This document shows positions 24,270 to 33,897 of a DNA stretch of 64,000 bases, piece after piece. Made by a program: the position numbers and the translations under genes. The notes beneath the pieces were generated by a model. The model saw only the letters and a program-made list of their open reading frames with translations, did no database searches and was not told where the DNA came from. This stretch comes from Halomonas campaniensis (GTDB taxonomy: Bacteria > Pseudomonadota > Gammaproteobacteria > Pseudomonadales > Halomonadaceae): assembly GCF_014193375.1 (NCBI RefSeq), contig NZ_JACHZF010000018.1, positions 32,484 to 96,483 on the forward strand, read 5' to 3'. Numbering within the stretch: the first letter of the stretch is position 1; every line of letters starts with the position of its first letter.

Positions 24270-25247
24270 TTATTCCGCTAGATCGATTACCAGTTCCTTC
24301 GAACGTGCGCGCGAGACACAGACCATGATGTGATTCTGTCGCTCGGCTTCTGACAAAACCAGGTCACGGTGCTCCGCCTCACCTTCCAACAGCCGGGTTC
24401 GACAGGAGCCGCAGGTACCACTTTCGCAGGAGTAGGGCACATGATGGCCGTTCACTCTCAATGCCTCGAGGATCGATACGCCTGCCGGTACCGGAATCGC
24501 CTCGCCGGTCTTGTGGAGGCGTACGGTGAAAGGCGTATCCTCTACTGTGCTGGCTGTCTGGCTCCCGCCGAAGTCCTCGAAGTGCACACTGGAGGGTGTC
24601 CAGTGGCCGGTCATGTCGCGAACCGCCTCCATCAGTCCCCGGGGGCCGCAACAGTAGATGTGGGCTCCCTTGGGCTGCTCGAGGACCGGCCACAGGTCAT
24701 AGGCGTTGTCGGGATCGCCATGGTCATGATGGATCACCACCTTGCCTCGATACTCGGGGGCGCTGAGTTCCTCGAGAAAGGCAGTTTGCGACGGCTCGCG
24801 CGTCAAGTAATAGAGCTTGAAGGGTTTGCCTCCCGTTGCCTGCAGGTGATGAATCATCGAGAGAATCGGGGTGATGCCGATTCCGCCGGCGATGAAAATG
24901 TAGCGAGCGGGGTTGCCTGTCAGCTCGAAGTCGTTGCGCGGCGCCGATACCTTGAGGTGATCGCCCACCCGGGTTTCGTCAATCAGGCTCCTCGATCCGC
25001 CGGTGCCTTCCTCCTCGCGCTTGACCGCAATGACATACCGCTCCTGCTCGTCGGGATCGTTGCACAGCGAGTAATGTCTCATCTGGCCGCTGGGAGTCTC
25101 GATGCGCACATGAGCTCCAGGTGCGAATTCGGGAAGGTCGTCGCCATTGGGGTCAACGAGCTCTATGCGGTAGATGCCATCAGCGATTGCGTCCAGTGCG
25201 GAGACGAGCAGTTCGCTCATGGGGAGTTCGTTGGAGGCGCTGGCCAT
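24270..25247 (-). CDS. ophA1: Phthalate 4,5-dioxygenase reductase
   Basis: Iron-sulfur flavoprotein of 325 aa with the phthalate dioxygenase reductase order. The FMN-binding barrel comes first (RHYSLCNDP, about 58-66). The NAD domain follows (FIAGGIGITPIL near 118-129). A C-terminal plant-type [2Fe-2S] ferredoxin domain has cysteines in CESGTCGSC plus a distal one in HIMVCVS. It passes electrons from NADH to the oxygenase encoded at 14303-15616, about 10 kb away. It is the first gene of the minus-strand phthalate operon. Equivalent to pht2. Confidence 0.92.
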   Translation of the reverse strand: MASASNELPMSELLVSALDAIADGIYRIELVDPNGDDLPEFAPGAHVRIETPSGQMRHYSLCNDPDEQERYVIAVKREEEGTGGSRSLIDETRVGDHLKVSAPRNDFELTGNPARYIFIAGGIGITPILSMIHHLQATGGKPFKLYYLTREPSQTAFLEELSAPEYRGKVVIHHDHGDPDNAYDLWPVLEQPKGAHIYCCGPRGLMEAVRDMTGHWTPSSVHFEDFGGSQTASTVEDTPFTVRLHKTGEAIPVPAGVSILEALRVNGHHVPYSCESGTCGSCRTRLLEGEAEHRDLVLSEAERQNHIMVCVSRARSKELVIDLAE

Positions 25248-25280
25248 TGGATACCCACCTTTCTTGTCATGTGGCTGAAT

Positions 25281-25300
25281 ATACTTCTATATCTAAGTAT
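25281..25300. promoter_or_regulatory. Phthalate operator, copy B
   Basis: ATACTTCTATATCTAAGTAT is an imperfect palindrome (16 of 20 positions pair), 33 bp upstream of the ophA1 start. It shares the core ATATCTAAGT with copy A. Confidence 0.6.
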
Positions 25301-25628
25301 TTTTCCGGCGACAATGCAAGACATGAGGTTGCGACTTTGGTCGCATGGGCTGGGTGCCGCCTGTTGCGGCTCGACACGCTGCCAACCTGACTGTGGAGAG
25401 GGCTGGCATGGCCAGGAAGAGATGGAGGCGAGGAGGGCGTAGGTCCGCTGGGCTGTGTGCCGCCGGTCCAGTATGTCAACGAAGTACAGCTAGGGAGCGA
25501 ATCCCGTGTTGAGCGTGGGCTCCTGTCAATGGCCATCTGAGGAGAGGTCACCGGGGTTGAAGTCGTCGGTTATTCCTTGAGAGAGTAAAATGACCTGTGT
25601 CAAAGAAAATATCTCATGTCGTCCTATG

Positions 25629-25648
25629 ATGGTTAGATATGAAAGTAT
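25629..25648. promoter_or_regulatory. Phthalate operator, copy C
   Basis: ATGGTTAGATATGAAAGTAT shares GTTAGATAT with copy A and AAGTAT with copy B when all three are aligned on the central ATAT. It lies 52 bp upstream of the DUF6455-like gene. As a palindrome it is the weakest of the three. Confidence 0.45.
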
Positions 25649-25700
25649 TTTGCAGCGTGCGTTTTTTGCACTGATTTACCAACCTGGAGGATGGGACATC

Positions 25701-26144
25701 ATGAATATCCGTATCGATTGTTTGGTGGCTGGCATGCAAAGGGTTTCGGATTTTTTCTATAAAAGTTCTCTCTCGAAAGTGGTCCTCGATATACAGGAGG
25801 GATCTACCGAAACCTATCGAAAGATGATTCAGGATGCCGACTTCAAGCTTGAAGCCGATTTCGAGCGAGAAGTGGCGAGGCAGCTGAGCAGTGGTGGCCG
25901 CTGGGGTTTGATACCAGCCGAAACGCTGATGCCGGTGATGATGAGTCGGTTTGGGGTGTCGAGGAATGACTTTTCAAACACAGAGTCGTCTCAGCTTGAA
26001 GCCTTGGAGGAAGCTTGCAATAACTGTCCGGTAGTTGGTATCTGCTGGAAGTCCATGCGTTCAGGAGCTTCTGTCGCGGAGGCTCGAAATTTCTGTCCCA
26101 GTGCGAAATTTTTTGAAAGGTTGGGTAAGGTCCTGATTCCGTGA
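25701..26144 (+). CDS. DUF6455-like cysteine-motif protein
   Basis: Protein of 147 aa, unknown function. The C-terminal part has the pattern of DUF6455: ALEEACNNCPVVGICWKSMR followed by ARNFCPSAKFFERL, with four cysteines (C-x2-C-x5-C, then FCP) that could hold a metal or Fe-S cluster. The N-terminal 70 residues show no recognised domain and no signal peptide. GGAGG (25686-25690) supports ATG 25701; the longer frame to 25590 runs through copy C of the palindrome. It diverges from ophA1 and, through that palindrome, may belong to the phthalate regulon. Confidence 0.7.
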   Translation: MNIRIDCLVAGMQRVSDFFYKSSLSKVVLDIQEGSTETYRKMIQDADFKLEADFEREVARQLSSGGRWGLIPAETLMPVMMSRFGVSRNDFSNTESSQLEALEEACNNCPVVGICWKSMRSGASVAEARNFCPSAKFFERLGKVLIP

Positions 26145-26359
26145 AGCCAGCGCCGACACTTCCCCTATCACCGCCAGCGAGCATTTTTTGACCTCCGATT
26201 CCGTCTCAACCGCTGAACGCATACCGGGGAGGGCCAACCATGGCGACGCCGACCGGCGAGAGCAGCCCATTTTGACATGCATTTCTACCCGCCGGACACG
26301 GTGATACTGGCTGCCGGTAACCGTCAGCCCTCTGCGTGGTGCCTTTGTCCGACAGGCGA

Positions 26360-27371
26360 TCAGCATGGCGTTCCTTGCGGATAGCGCAGGCGGCTTCGCA
26401 GGGTGTTCAATACCGTCATGCGTCCGATGTCCTGCCCGAAGTCGAGGACGATCTGGCGCGCCTTGTGAATCACGAGCGCCGCACGATGCACCAGTTCTTG
26501 TAGCACGGTGCGTATCCGGCGCCGTTTGGCGGGATGACGCACCGGGCTCAGCTCGCCGGTCATGCCCAGCTGTCCCATCAGTCGCAGGATGTTGTAGGCC
26601 AGCTGGGCGAGGCGCAGGATCAGATCGTTGGTGGCGAACTTGCCCGACGGCAGCCGCTCCAGGTCGAGATTGGTCTTGATTTCGCTGTGGAATTGCTCGT
26701 GAGTGGCATGTGCCTGGTAGCGCTTGATCACCGCCTCCGGCGACTCGTCGAGGCTGGTCCACCAGCCTTCCAGCTCATAGTTTGGTTCGAGCAGCAACTG
26801 ACCATCGCGATCGGCAGTGCGCTCGACCAGGCGCATCACGCGTTGGACGACGTATTCGGTCCTGTTGTCGTCTTGGATCGAGACGGTCTGCGTCCACAGC
26901 GCCTGGCGCTTGCCAGGACGCAGCTCTTCCCAATAGTCCGCCGCCACGGCCCGCCAGGTTTCCTGATCGGCCGTGGCCGAGCCGCGCGGGTTCCATTTGA
27001 CGACATAGTCGAGCCGGCGCCCCTCGTCGGCAAAGACCTGGCGCTGCTGTTCGAGAAGCGCCAGGTGCGCCTGGCTGTCGAAGCCGCTGTCCTCGCGTAA
27101 CAGGATCGGTTGCTCGGTCAGGCCTTGGGCGCGAGGCAGTACTCGCTCCAGGAAGGCGTTGCTCTCCTTCATGGTGTGCTGCTTGCCAGGACGCAGCTCC
27201 AGGCCCAGGCACCACCCTTCGTTGCCCAGATAGGCGGCGATCGGGGTGTAGCCATCGACCTTCTGGTAGGTCCGCGAGACGCCTTCCTTCTTCGAGTTGC
27301 TGTTGTCTATGACGAAGGTGTCGATGTCCAGGCAGACGTGTGTTGTTTCGGCAGTGATCGGTGCCTCGACC
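26360..27371 (-). pseudogene. IS1380 transposase, C-terminal part
   Basis: About 337 codons of an IS1380-family (DDE_Tnp_1) transposase. They include CLDIDTFVIDNSNSKKEGVS with the first acidic residues, ILLREDSGFDSQAHLALLEQ and the C-terminal HEQFHSEIKTNLDLERLPSG. The gene is cut at 27371 by an IS21 element; joined to the piece at 29874-30127 the reading frame is continuous, so no other damage is visible in this part. Confidence 0.88.
27365..27371. repeat. IS21 target-site duplication, left copy
   Basis: CTCGACC directly before the IS21 left end (TGTAGCG). The same seven bases follow the right end at 29867-29873. Confidence 0.85.
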
Positions 27372-27444
27372 TGTAGCGCGTCAATCTGGATGAGAAGCCA
27401 GCGACAATCAGGATGAGAACCGGGGTGTCGCGGCCCCTTCGCTT

Positions 27445-28310
27445 TTACCCTGCCTCGCCAGGTAAACAAGGCAGGTCAGGCGCATCATTGTCGCTGGGCG
27501 ACACGGGGTGACTGGTCTTGCGTGTCGCGCGCGTCGCCGGCCTCCCGCGTGAGCGCTTGTTGTCCATCGCGGTGCGGCGACGGTAGCTGTCGACGTTGAG
27601 CTCGAAGAGGGTGGCGTGGTGGACCAGGCGGTCGACGGCGGCCAACGTCATGGCGGGATCGGGGAAGATCTTGCCCCACTCGCCGAATGGCTGGTTGGCG
27701 GTGATCAGCAGCGAGCGTTGCTCATAGCGGGCGCTGATCAGCTCGAACAGCACGCTGGTCTCGGCCTGATCCTTGGTGACATACGCCAGGTCGTCGAGGA
27801 TCAGCAGATGGTACTTGTCGAGCTTGGCGATGGCGGCCTCGAGGGTAAGCTCCCGACGCGCTATCTGGAGCCGCTGCACCAGGTCGGTGGTGCGGGTGTA
27901 GAGCACCCGATAGCCCGCCTCCACCAAGGCCAGGCCGATGGCGGCGGCCAGGTGGCTCTTGCCCCCGCCAGGAGGGCCGAAGAGGATCAGGTTGGCGCCT
28001 TCATCGAGCCAGCGGTCACCACTGGTCAAGGCCATCACCTGAGCCTGGGAGGCCATCGGCACCACCGTGAAATCGAAGTTGTCGAGCGTCTTGCCCGGCG
28101 GCAGCCGGGCAGTGCTCAAGTGGCGTTCGAGCCGGCGCCGGGCACGCTCGGCGAGCTCGTGTTCGGCGAGGGTGGCCAGCAGCCGCGCCGCCGGCCAGCC
28201 CTCCTGATCCGCTTGGTCGGCGAAGCGCGACCACACCGCCTTGATGGTGGGCAGGCGCAGGTCGTTGAGCATCAGGGCGAGCCGCGCGGCATCGGTCATC
28301 GAGGAAGCTT

Positions 28311-28314
<4 letters not shown>
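27445..28314 (-). CDS. istB: IS21 helper ATPase IstB
   Basis: DnaC-like AAA+ ATPase of 289 aa that helps the IS21 transposase choose and attack its target. Walker A GPPGGGKSHLAAAIG is near residues 111-125 and Walker B LLILDDLAYV near 173-182. It has the usual N-terminal helical region. Its start overlaps the istA stop by 4 bp, the standard translational coupling of IS21 elements. It appears intact. The C-terminal tail (AMDNKRSRGRPATRATRKTS and on) is basic and somewhat longer than in many IstB proteins. Confidence 0.92.
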
Positions 28315-29701
<1,387 letters not shown>

Positions 29702-29866
29702 CTAAGCCGGGTTGGCCGCGATCACCCGGCGGGCTCCCCTTGGGGATCCCGCCGTTCTTGTGTCGTCGAGGTCGTTCGGGCTACGCCCTCACGACGTCGA
29801 CGACATAAGGTGTCGGCTTTCTCAACTTGATTGTCGCGTGACTCTCATCTTGATTGTCGCTGCACA

Positions 29867-29873
29867 CTCGACC
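29867..29873. repeat. IS21 target-site duplication, right copy
   Basis: CTCGACC, identical to 27365-27371, directly after the right terminus (...TGCACA). Confidence 0.85.
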
Positions 29874-30127
29874 AGTGACAGCAGGGTCGTGGACCAGGTG
29901 GCGGTGCGCGCCTGCAGGTCGTTGGCGGCAAGTTTCTCCAGCCGCTGTCGCAGCGTCGCCGTGCTCGGCACCTTTTGCAGGGTCAGCAGCTGTTGGAAGG
30001 GCTTGTCGCGGCGGAAGTTTTCGATGGCGTCATAGTCGCTCATGCCCAGACACAGCAGGCCCAGGTAGCTTTTGACCACGTCGCTGGTGCGCATGCCCAG
30101 CGTGGCGCGGAACTTGACGTTGGGCAT
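29874..30127 (-). pseudogene. IS1380 transposase, N-terminal part
   Basis: N-terminal piece of the IS1380 transposase: MRTSDVVKSYLGLLCLGMSD, YDAIENFRRDKPFQQLLTLQ, KVPSTATLRQRLEKLAANDL. Removing the IS21 and one CTCGACC joins TTLLSLVE to APITAETTHVCLDIDTF in frame. The open frame extends upstream to about 30181 without an ATG (reading HGNIADIAIHPDSAMPN), so the true start may be elsewhere or lost. Confidence 0.85.
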
Positions 30128-30221
30128 GGCACTGTCTGGGTGAATGGCGATATCCGCTATATTGCCATGCAGGTCAGTTGGTTAGAAACATTTCTGGGGG
30201 CCGGTCTCACGGATTCAGGAT

Positions 30222-30695
30222 TTATTGTACCGCCTGGCGCACCGGCACTCGGCTCAGGTGGTTGTTCTCGTCGGCCAGGGTCTGCAGCAGCCGGCACAGG
30301 GTCTCGCGCTCCTGCTCCTGCAGGGGAGCGAGGATCTCCTCCTGCACCTCGGCCACGGAGGGTTCGGCGGCGTGGCGCAGGCGCTCCCCCTCCTTGGTCA
30401 GGGTCACCAGCATGGCGCGGCGATCCTCGGGGTTGCGCTGGCGGGTGACCAGGCCACGCTCCTCCAGCTTCTTCACCACCACGGCCACGGTGTTGCGGTC
30501 CAGGGCCGTATGGCCGCCCAGGGTGATCTGGTCGATGGAGCCGTGCTCCTCCAGCGCGCAGAGGATGATGTACTGCAGCTGGGTCAGCTGGTAGGCCTCG
30601 CACTTGCGCAGGAAGATCGCCACGCTGATCTGGTGGCAGCGCCGGAGCAGGTTGCCGGGAAACTGGCTGGCCTCTGAGAAGGGGGCTGCGGTCAT
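30222..30695 (-). CDS. mobR: MarR-family regulator, probable MobR
   Basis: MarR-type repressor of 157 aa. The winged helix is visible at ALDRNTVAVVVKKLEERGLV (about 65-84) with the wing TRQRNPEDRRAMLVTLTKEG. It lies downstream of a TRAP operon on the same strand; mobA is divergent from that operon. In Comamonas, mobA is controlled by the MarR protein MobR in response to 3-hydroxybenzoate, so the same is inferred. Start is ATG 30695 or the in-frame ATG 30749; neither has a strong ribosome-binding site. Its stop codon is 2 bp from the IS1380 end, so the last residues may have been altered by the insertion. Confidence 0.72.
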   Translation of the reverse strand: MTAAPFSEASQFPGNLLRRCHQISVAIFLRKCEAYQLTQLQYIILCALEEHGSIDQITLGGHTALDRNTVAVVVKKLEERGLVTRQRNPEDRRAMLVTLTKEGERLRHAAEPSVAEVQEEILAPLQEQERETLCRLLQTLADENNHLSRVPVRQAVQ

Positions 30696-30822
30696 GGTCT
30701 CGTTCTGCTCGAGGATGGAAGGGAATAGCGTGAAGGCCACCCGCCGCATGCAGCGGGTAGCCTGCGCGCTAACTTAGCAGACCAGGTGGGCTCGGGCACC
30801 TGCCGAGCCCCGTCGGGGCACA

Positions 30823-32082
30823 TCAGCGAAATACGCTGACCAGCCAGGGATTGAAGATGGTCAGCAGGATCACCAGGCAGGCCGCCAGCACGAAGGGCAT
30901 GATCCACCTGGTGATGCGCGGCAGGCTGACGTTGCTGATCGCCGAGGCGACGTAGAGCCCGGCGCCCACCGGCGGCGTCAGCAGCCCCAGGCTCAGGGTC
31001 ATGCAGGTGACGATGCCGAAGTGGATGGGGTCGATGCCGTAGCTCTGCTGGGCCACCGGCAGCAGGATCGGCACCAGGATGATCAGGGCGGCGATGCCGT
31101 CGAGCACCATGCCCACCACGATCAGCATCACGAAGACCAGCAGCATGAAGATCAGCGGGCTCTCGGTGGCCCCCTGCATCAGCCTGGCCACCTGCTGGGG
31201 AATCTGGTTGTAGACCAGCACCCAGCCGAAGGCCTTGGCGGCGGCGATCAGGAACAGCACGATGGCGGTGTTGCGTGCCGTCCGCTGGAGCACTCCGGGG
31301 AGCTGTCCCCACTTCAGTTCGCGGAAGAACAGGCCGCCGATGATCAGCGCCATCAGGGTCGCCGCAGCCGCCGACTCGGTCGGGGTGACGATGCCGAAGG
31401 CGATGCCGCCGACGATCACAATCGGGATGACCAGGGTCAGCAGGGCGCCCCGGGTGGCGCCCCACAGGGGAATAGGCTGCTTGTTGCCGGTATCCCGCTT
31501 CTTCGCCCGCCCGGCCATCAGCGCGATCAAGCCGCTGATCAGCAGGAAGAGCACGAGGCCGGGGAGGATGCCGCCGAGGAACATCGCTCCGATCGAGACC
31601 TGGGCGATCACGCCATAGATGATGAAGACCATGGAGGGCGGGATGATCGGTCCCAGCAGGCCGCTGCCCGCGGTGAGGGCGGCGGCGAACCCCTTGTCGT
31701 AGCCGTCGCGCTCCATCTCCGGGGTCATGACCCGGCTCATGATGGCGATCTGTGCCGTGGCCGAGCCCATGATCGAGGCCAGCATCAGGTTCGAGGTGAG
31801 GGAGACATAAGCGATGCTGTGGGGAATCCAGGCGAACCAGGCGCGGGCCGCGTGGATGATCCGGCGGGTGATGCCCCCCTCGTTCATGATCTCCCCCAGC
31901 AGGATGAAGAGCGGGATCGCCAGCAGGTCGAACACTTCCAGGGAACCGAAGATCACCTGGGGCAGGTTGTCCAGCAGGCGGTAGTTGCCGGAGGTGAGGA
32001 TGAAGGTGAAGGTCGAGGCCAGTAGCACGAAGGCGATGGGCATGCCGAGCAGCATGAACAGCAGAAAGGCGGCAAGCGTCAT
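30823..32082 (-). CDS. TRAP transporter large permease (DctM)
   Basis: Inner-membrane protein of 419 aa with about 12 hydrophobic helices. DctM blocks include LMLASIMGSATAQIAIMSRV, LGPIIPPSMVFIIYG, VTPTESAAAATLMALI and FGIVTCMTLSLGLLTPPVG. ATG 32082 with GAGGAGTGA upstream is chosen over a long frame that starts inside dctQ. Third gene of a dctP-dctQ-dctM operon divergent from mobA, so 3-hydroxybenzoate is the inferred cargo. Confidence 0.9.
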   Translation of the reverse strand: MTLAAFLLFMLLGMPIAFVLLASTFTFILTSGNYRLLDNLPQVIFGSLEVFDLLAIPLFILLGEIMNEGGITRRIIHAARAWFAWIPHSIAYVSLTSNLMLASIMGSATAQIAIMSRVMTPEMERDGYDKGFAAALTAGSGLLGPIIPPSMVFIIYGVIAQVSIGAMFLGGILPGLVLFLLISGLIALMAGRAKKRDTGNKQPIPLWGATRGALLTLVIPIVIVGGIAFGIVTPTESAAAATLMALIIGGLFFRELKWGQLPGVLQRTARNTAIVLFLIAAAKAFGWVLVYNQIPQQVARLMQGATESPLIFMLLVFVMLIVVGMVLDGIAALIILVPILLPVAQQSYGIDPIHFGIVTCMTLSLGLLTPPVGAGLYVASAISNVSLPRITRWIMPFVLAACLVILLTIFNPWLVSVFR

Positions 32083-32086
32083 GCAG

Positions 32087-32611
32087 TCACTCCTCGTCGC
32101 TGGCCAGGGTGAAGACCGTGCGTGAGCGGTCCGGCAGCCTGGCGATGAGGTGGAAGATGGAGGTGGCACAGAAGATCGGCACGATCAGGTAGAAGTGCCA
32201 CTTGGGCCAGTCGAGGGTGATGGCGATGTCGAAGGCGACCGAGGGCGAGCGCAGCCAGCTGATGGAATACCAGAGGGTCACCGCCAGGATCGTCAGGCAG
32301 ACCAGCTCGGTCAGCCAGTAGCAGACCCGCTGGGCCGGTGCGGGCAGCAGGCCCACCAGCATGGTCAGGCGCACGTGCTGGTCGTGGTGGATCGTGATGG
32401 AGATGGCCAGGAAGGCCATCCAGATCAGGATGTAGACCGCCAGCTCGTTGGCGAAGTAGAGCGGGCTGTTGAGCACGTAGCGGGCGAAGACATTGACGAT
32501 CAGCAGCACGCCGAAGGCAGCGATCAGCAGGCTGCAGAGAAACTGCTCGACCCGGGCCAGCCCATGGCTGGCCCGGCTCAGCCAGGTATCGTGTCGGGTG
32601 TTCATGGTCAC
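32087..32611 (-). CDS. TRAP transporter small permease (DctQ)
   Basis: Inner-membrane protein of 174 aa with four hydrophobic segments (about 20-40, 53-72, 94-112 and 136-155). The family block AVYILIWMAFLAISITIHHDQHVRL is present. It lies between dctP and dctM of one transporter, 39 bp after dctP and 4 bp before dctM. Confidence 0.88.
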   Translation of the reverse strand: MTMNTRHDTWLSRASHGLARVEQFLCSLLIAAFGVLLIVNVFARYVLNSPLYFANELAVYILIWMAFLAISITIHHDQHVRLTMLVGLLPAPAQRVCYWLTELVCLTILAVTLWYSISWLRSPSVAFDIAITLDWPKWHFYLIVPIFCATSIFHLIARLPDRSRTVFTLASDEE

Positions 32612-32650
32612 TTCCTTCCGGTGCGGGGCGCCGGGGCGCCCCGACCGGCG

Positions 32651-33658
32651 TTATTCGGCGTCAAGCAGCTCGGCAGACTGCTGCTGGAAGGCCTGGATCA
32701 GCGGATGATCGCCGAAGCGATCCGCGAAGGCCTGGTTGGCCGGGGCGAAGACGCTCTCGGCATCCTCGAGGATGAAGACGTCGATGGCCTCCTGGAGGGT
32801 GGCAAGGTTGCGCTGCTCGGCCTCGATCTGGGCCTCGATGCCCCAGGCCAGGGCTTCTTCCATGGCCTCGTCGATGATCTGGCGCTCCTCGTCGGAGAGG
32901 GCGGCGCGGGTGGCCTGGCTCATCACCGAGACGGCGGGGAAGGCCATGTGGCTGGTGAGGGTCAGGTGCTCGGCGACCTCGTAGAAGCCGGAGCCCACCA
33001 GGGCGTCCAGGTCGATATCCACGCCGTCGAGCATGCGATTCTGCAGCGCCTGGTAGACGTCCGGCAGGCTGATGGGGGTGGGGCGGGCATCCATGGCGCG
33101 CCACCAGGTGTTCATCGCGGCGAAGGGGATGATGCGCATGTTCTTGCGGGCGACATCGTCCACGCCTTCGACGCGCGTATCGCGCATCAGGATGTGGCGC
33201 ATGCCGGCGAAGGTGTAGCCGAAGGCGTGCAGCCCCTTGCTTTCCAGGTTGGCCAGCATCTGCTGGGCGGCGTCGGTCTCTGCCGCCTTGGCCGCCTCTT
33301 CCACGCTGCTGAACAGGAAGGGGGTGAACCAGCCGACCATGGAGGGTTCGCGCTGGCTGGTCAGGGCCGCGGTCATGATGCCCATGTCGAGCAGCCCGGT
33401 TTCCATCTGGGAGAACATCGCGGATTCGTCACCCAGCTGGCCGGCGGGGAAGAGGGCGACGGTCAGCTCGCCGCCGCTGCGTTCCGCCACGGCATCGGCG
33501 AACTGCTCGGCACTCTGGGTCCAGATGTGCTGGGGCGGGGTGATCATGCCCAGGCGCAGCTCCTTGGCCAGCAGCGGGGTGCTGATGGCCAGCAGGGAGG
33601 CCGAGAGCAGCGTCAGGGCCAGGGGGCGACGATTGGCTTGGCGTGCGGTGGTTGTCAT
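32651..33658 (-). CDS. TRAP transporter solute-binding protein (DctP)
   Basis: Periplasmic binding protein of 335 aa with a cleavable signal peptide (about residues 1-32, ending LLAKE). DctP-type blocks are WTQSAEQFADAVAERSGGEL, GQLGDESAMFSQMETGLLDM and the ligand-site region MRHILMRDTRVEGVDDVARK with the conserved Arg. It is the first gene of the TRAP operon and is divergent from mobA, sharing a 239-bp control region rich in palindromes. Confidence 0.9.
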   Translation of the reverse strand: MTTTARQANRRPLALTLLSASLLAISTPLLAKELRLGMITPPQHIWTQSAEQFADAVAERSGGELTVALFPAGQLGDESAMFSQMETGLLDMGIMTAALTSQREPSMVGWFTPFLFSSVEEAAKAAETDAAQQMLANLESKGLHAFGYTFAGMRHILMRDTRVEGVDDVARKNMRIIPFAAMNTWWRAMDARPTPISLPDVYQALQNRMLDGVDIDLDALVGSGFYEVAEHLTLTSHMAFPAVSVMSQATRAALSDEERQIIDEAMEEALAWGIEAQIEAEQRNLATLQEAIDVFILEDAESVFAPANQAFADRFGDHPLIQAFQQQSAELLDAE

Positions 33659-33728
33659 TGTCGGCTCGCTTGTCAGTGGTCAGGGATCGGTGGACAGAGG
33701 GATGGTCACTTTTTGATCTGCGTCAGTA

Positions 33729-33743
33729 TTGTGATCATCACAA
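33729..33743. promoter_or_regulatory. Palindromic operator between TRAP operon and mobA
   Basis: TTGTGAT-C-ATCACAA is a perfect 7-1-7 inverted repeat in the divergent dctP-mobA gap. TGATCAAT follows at 33747-33754 and again at 33798-33805. The MarR protein at 30222-30695 is the inferred ligand. Confidence 0.6.
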
Positions 33744-33755
33744 CAATGATCAATT

Positions 33756-33770
33756 ATCCGAAAGTCGGAT
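33756..33770. promoter_or_regulatory. ATCCGA-AAG-TCGGAT inverted repeat
   Basis: Perfect 6-3-6 inverted repeat in the mobA control region. Its right arm plus the next bases (TCGGATTGC) recurs exactly in the promoter of the second TRAP operon (36137-36145), also as part of an inverted repeat. Confidence 0.45.
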
Positions 33771-33897
33771 TGCTTGCCGCCATATCGGTCACAATACTGA
33801 TCAATATCGGCGTGGCAGATTGCCGCGGCAGATAGCCCCGACCCCCTGATTGACCCTCAACAACGACGACCCGTAGTGCACGGGATGGAGCGCGAAG

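Larger units (their letters stand above)
25248..25700. other. Divergent control region of the phthalate island
   Basis: This 453-bp gap between divergent ophA1 and the DUF6455-like gene contains no credible coding sequence. It holds two copies of the island palindrome, one near each gene start, and AT-rich stretches around both that fit promoters. Its central part (about 25330-25560) is GC-rich with no recognised feature. Confidence 0.6.

Noticed and set aside
26061..26762. Minus-strand open frame running from the IS1380 gene into the DUF6455-like gene
   Set aside because: It reads the IS1380 transposase gene out of frame, then crosses the element end and runs antisense through the DUF6455-like gene; no domain is seen.
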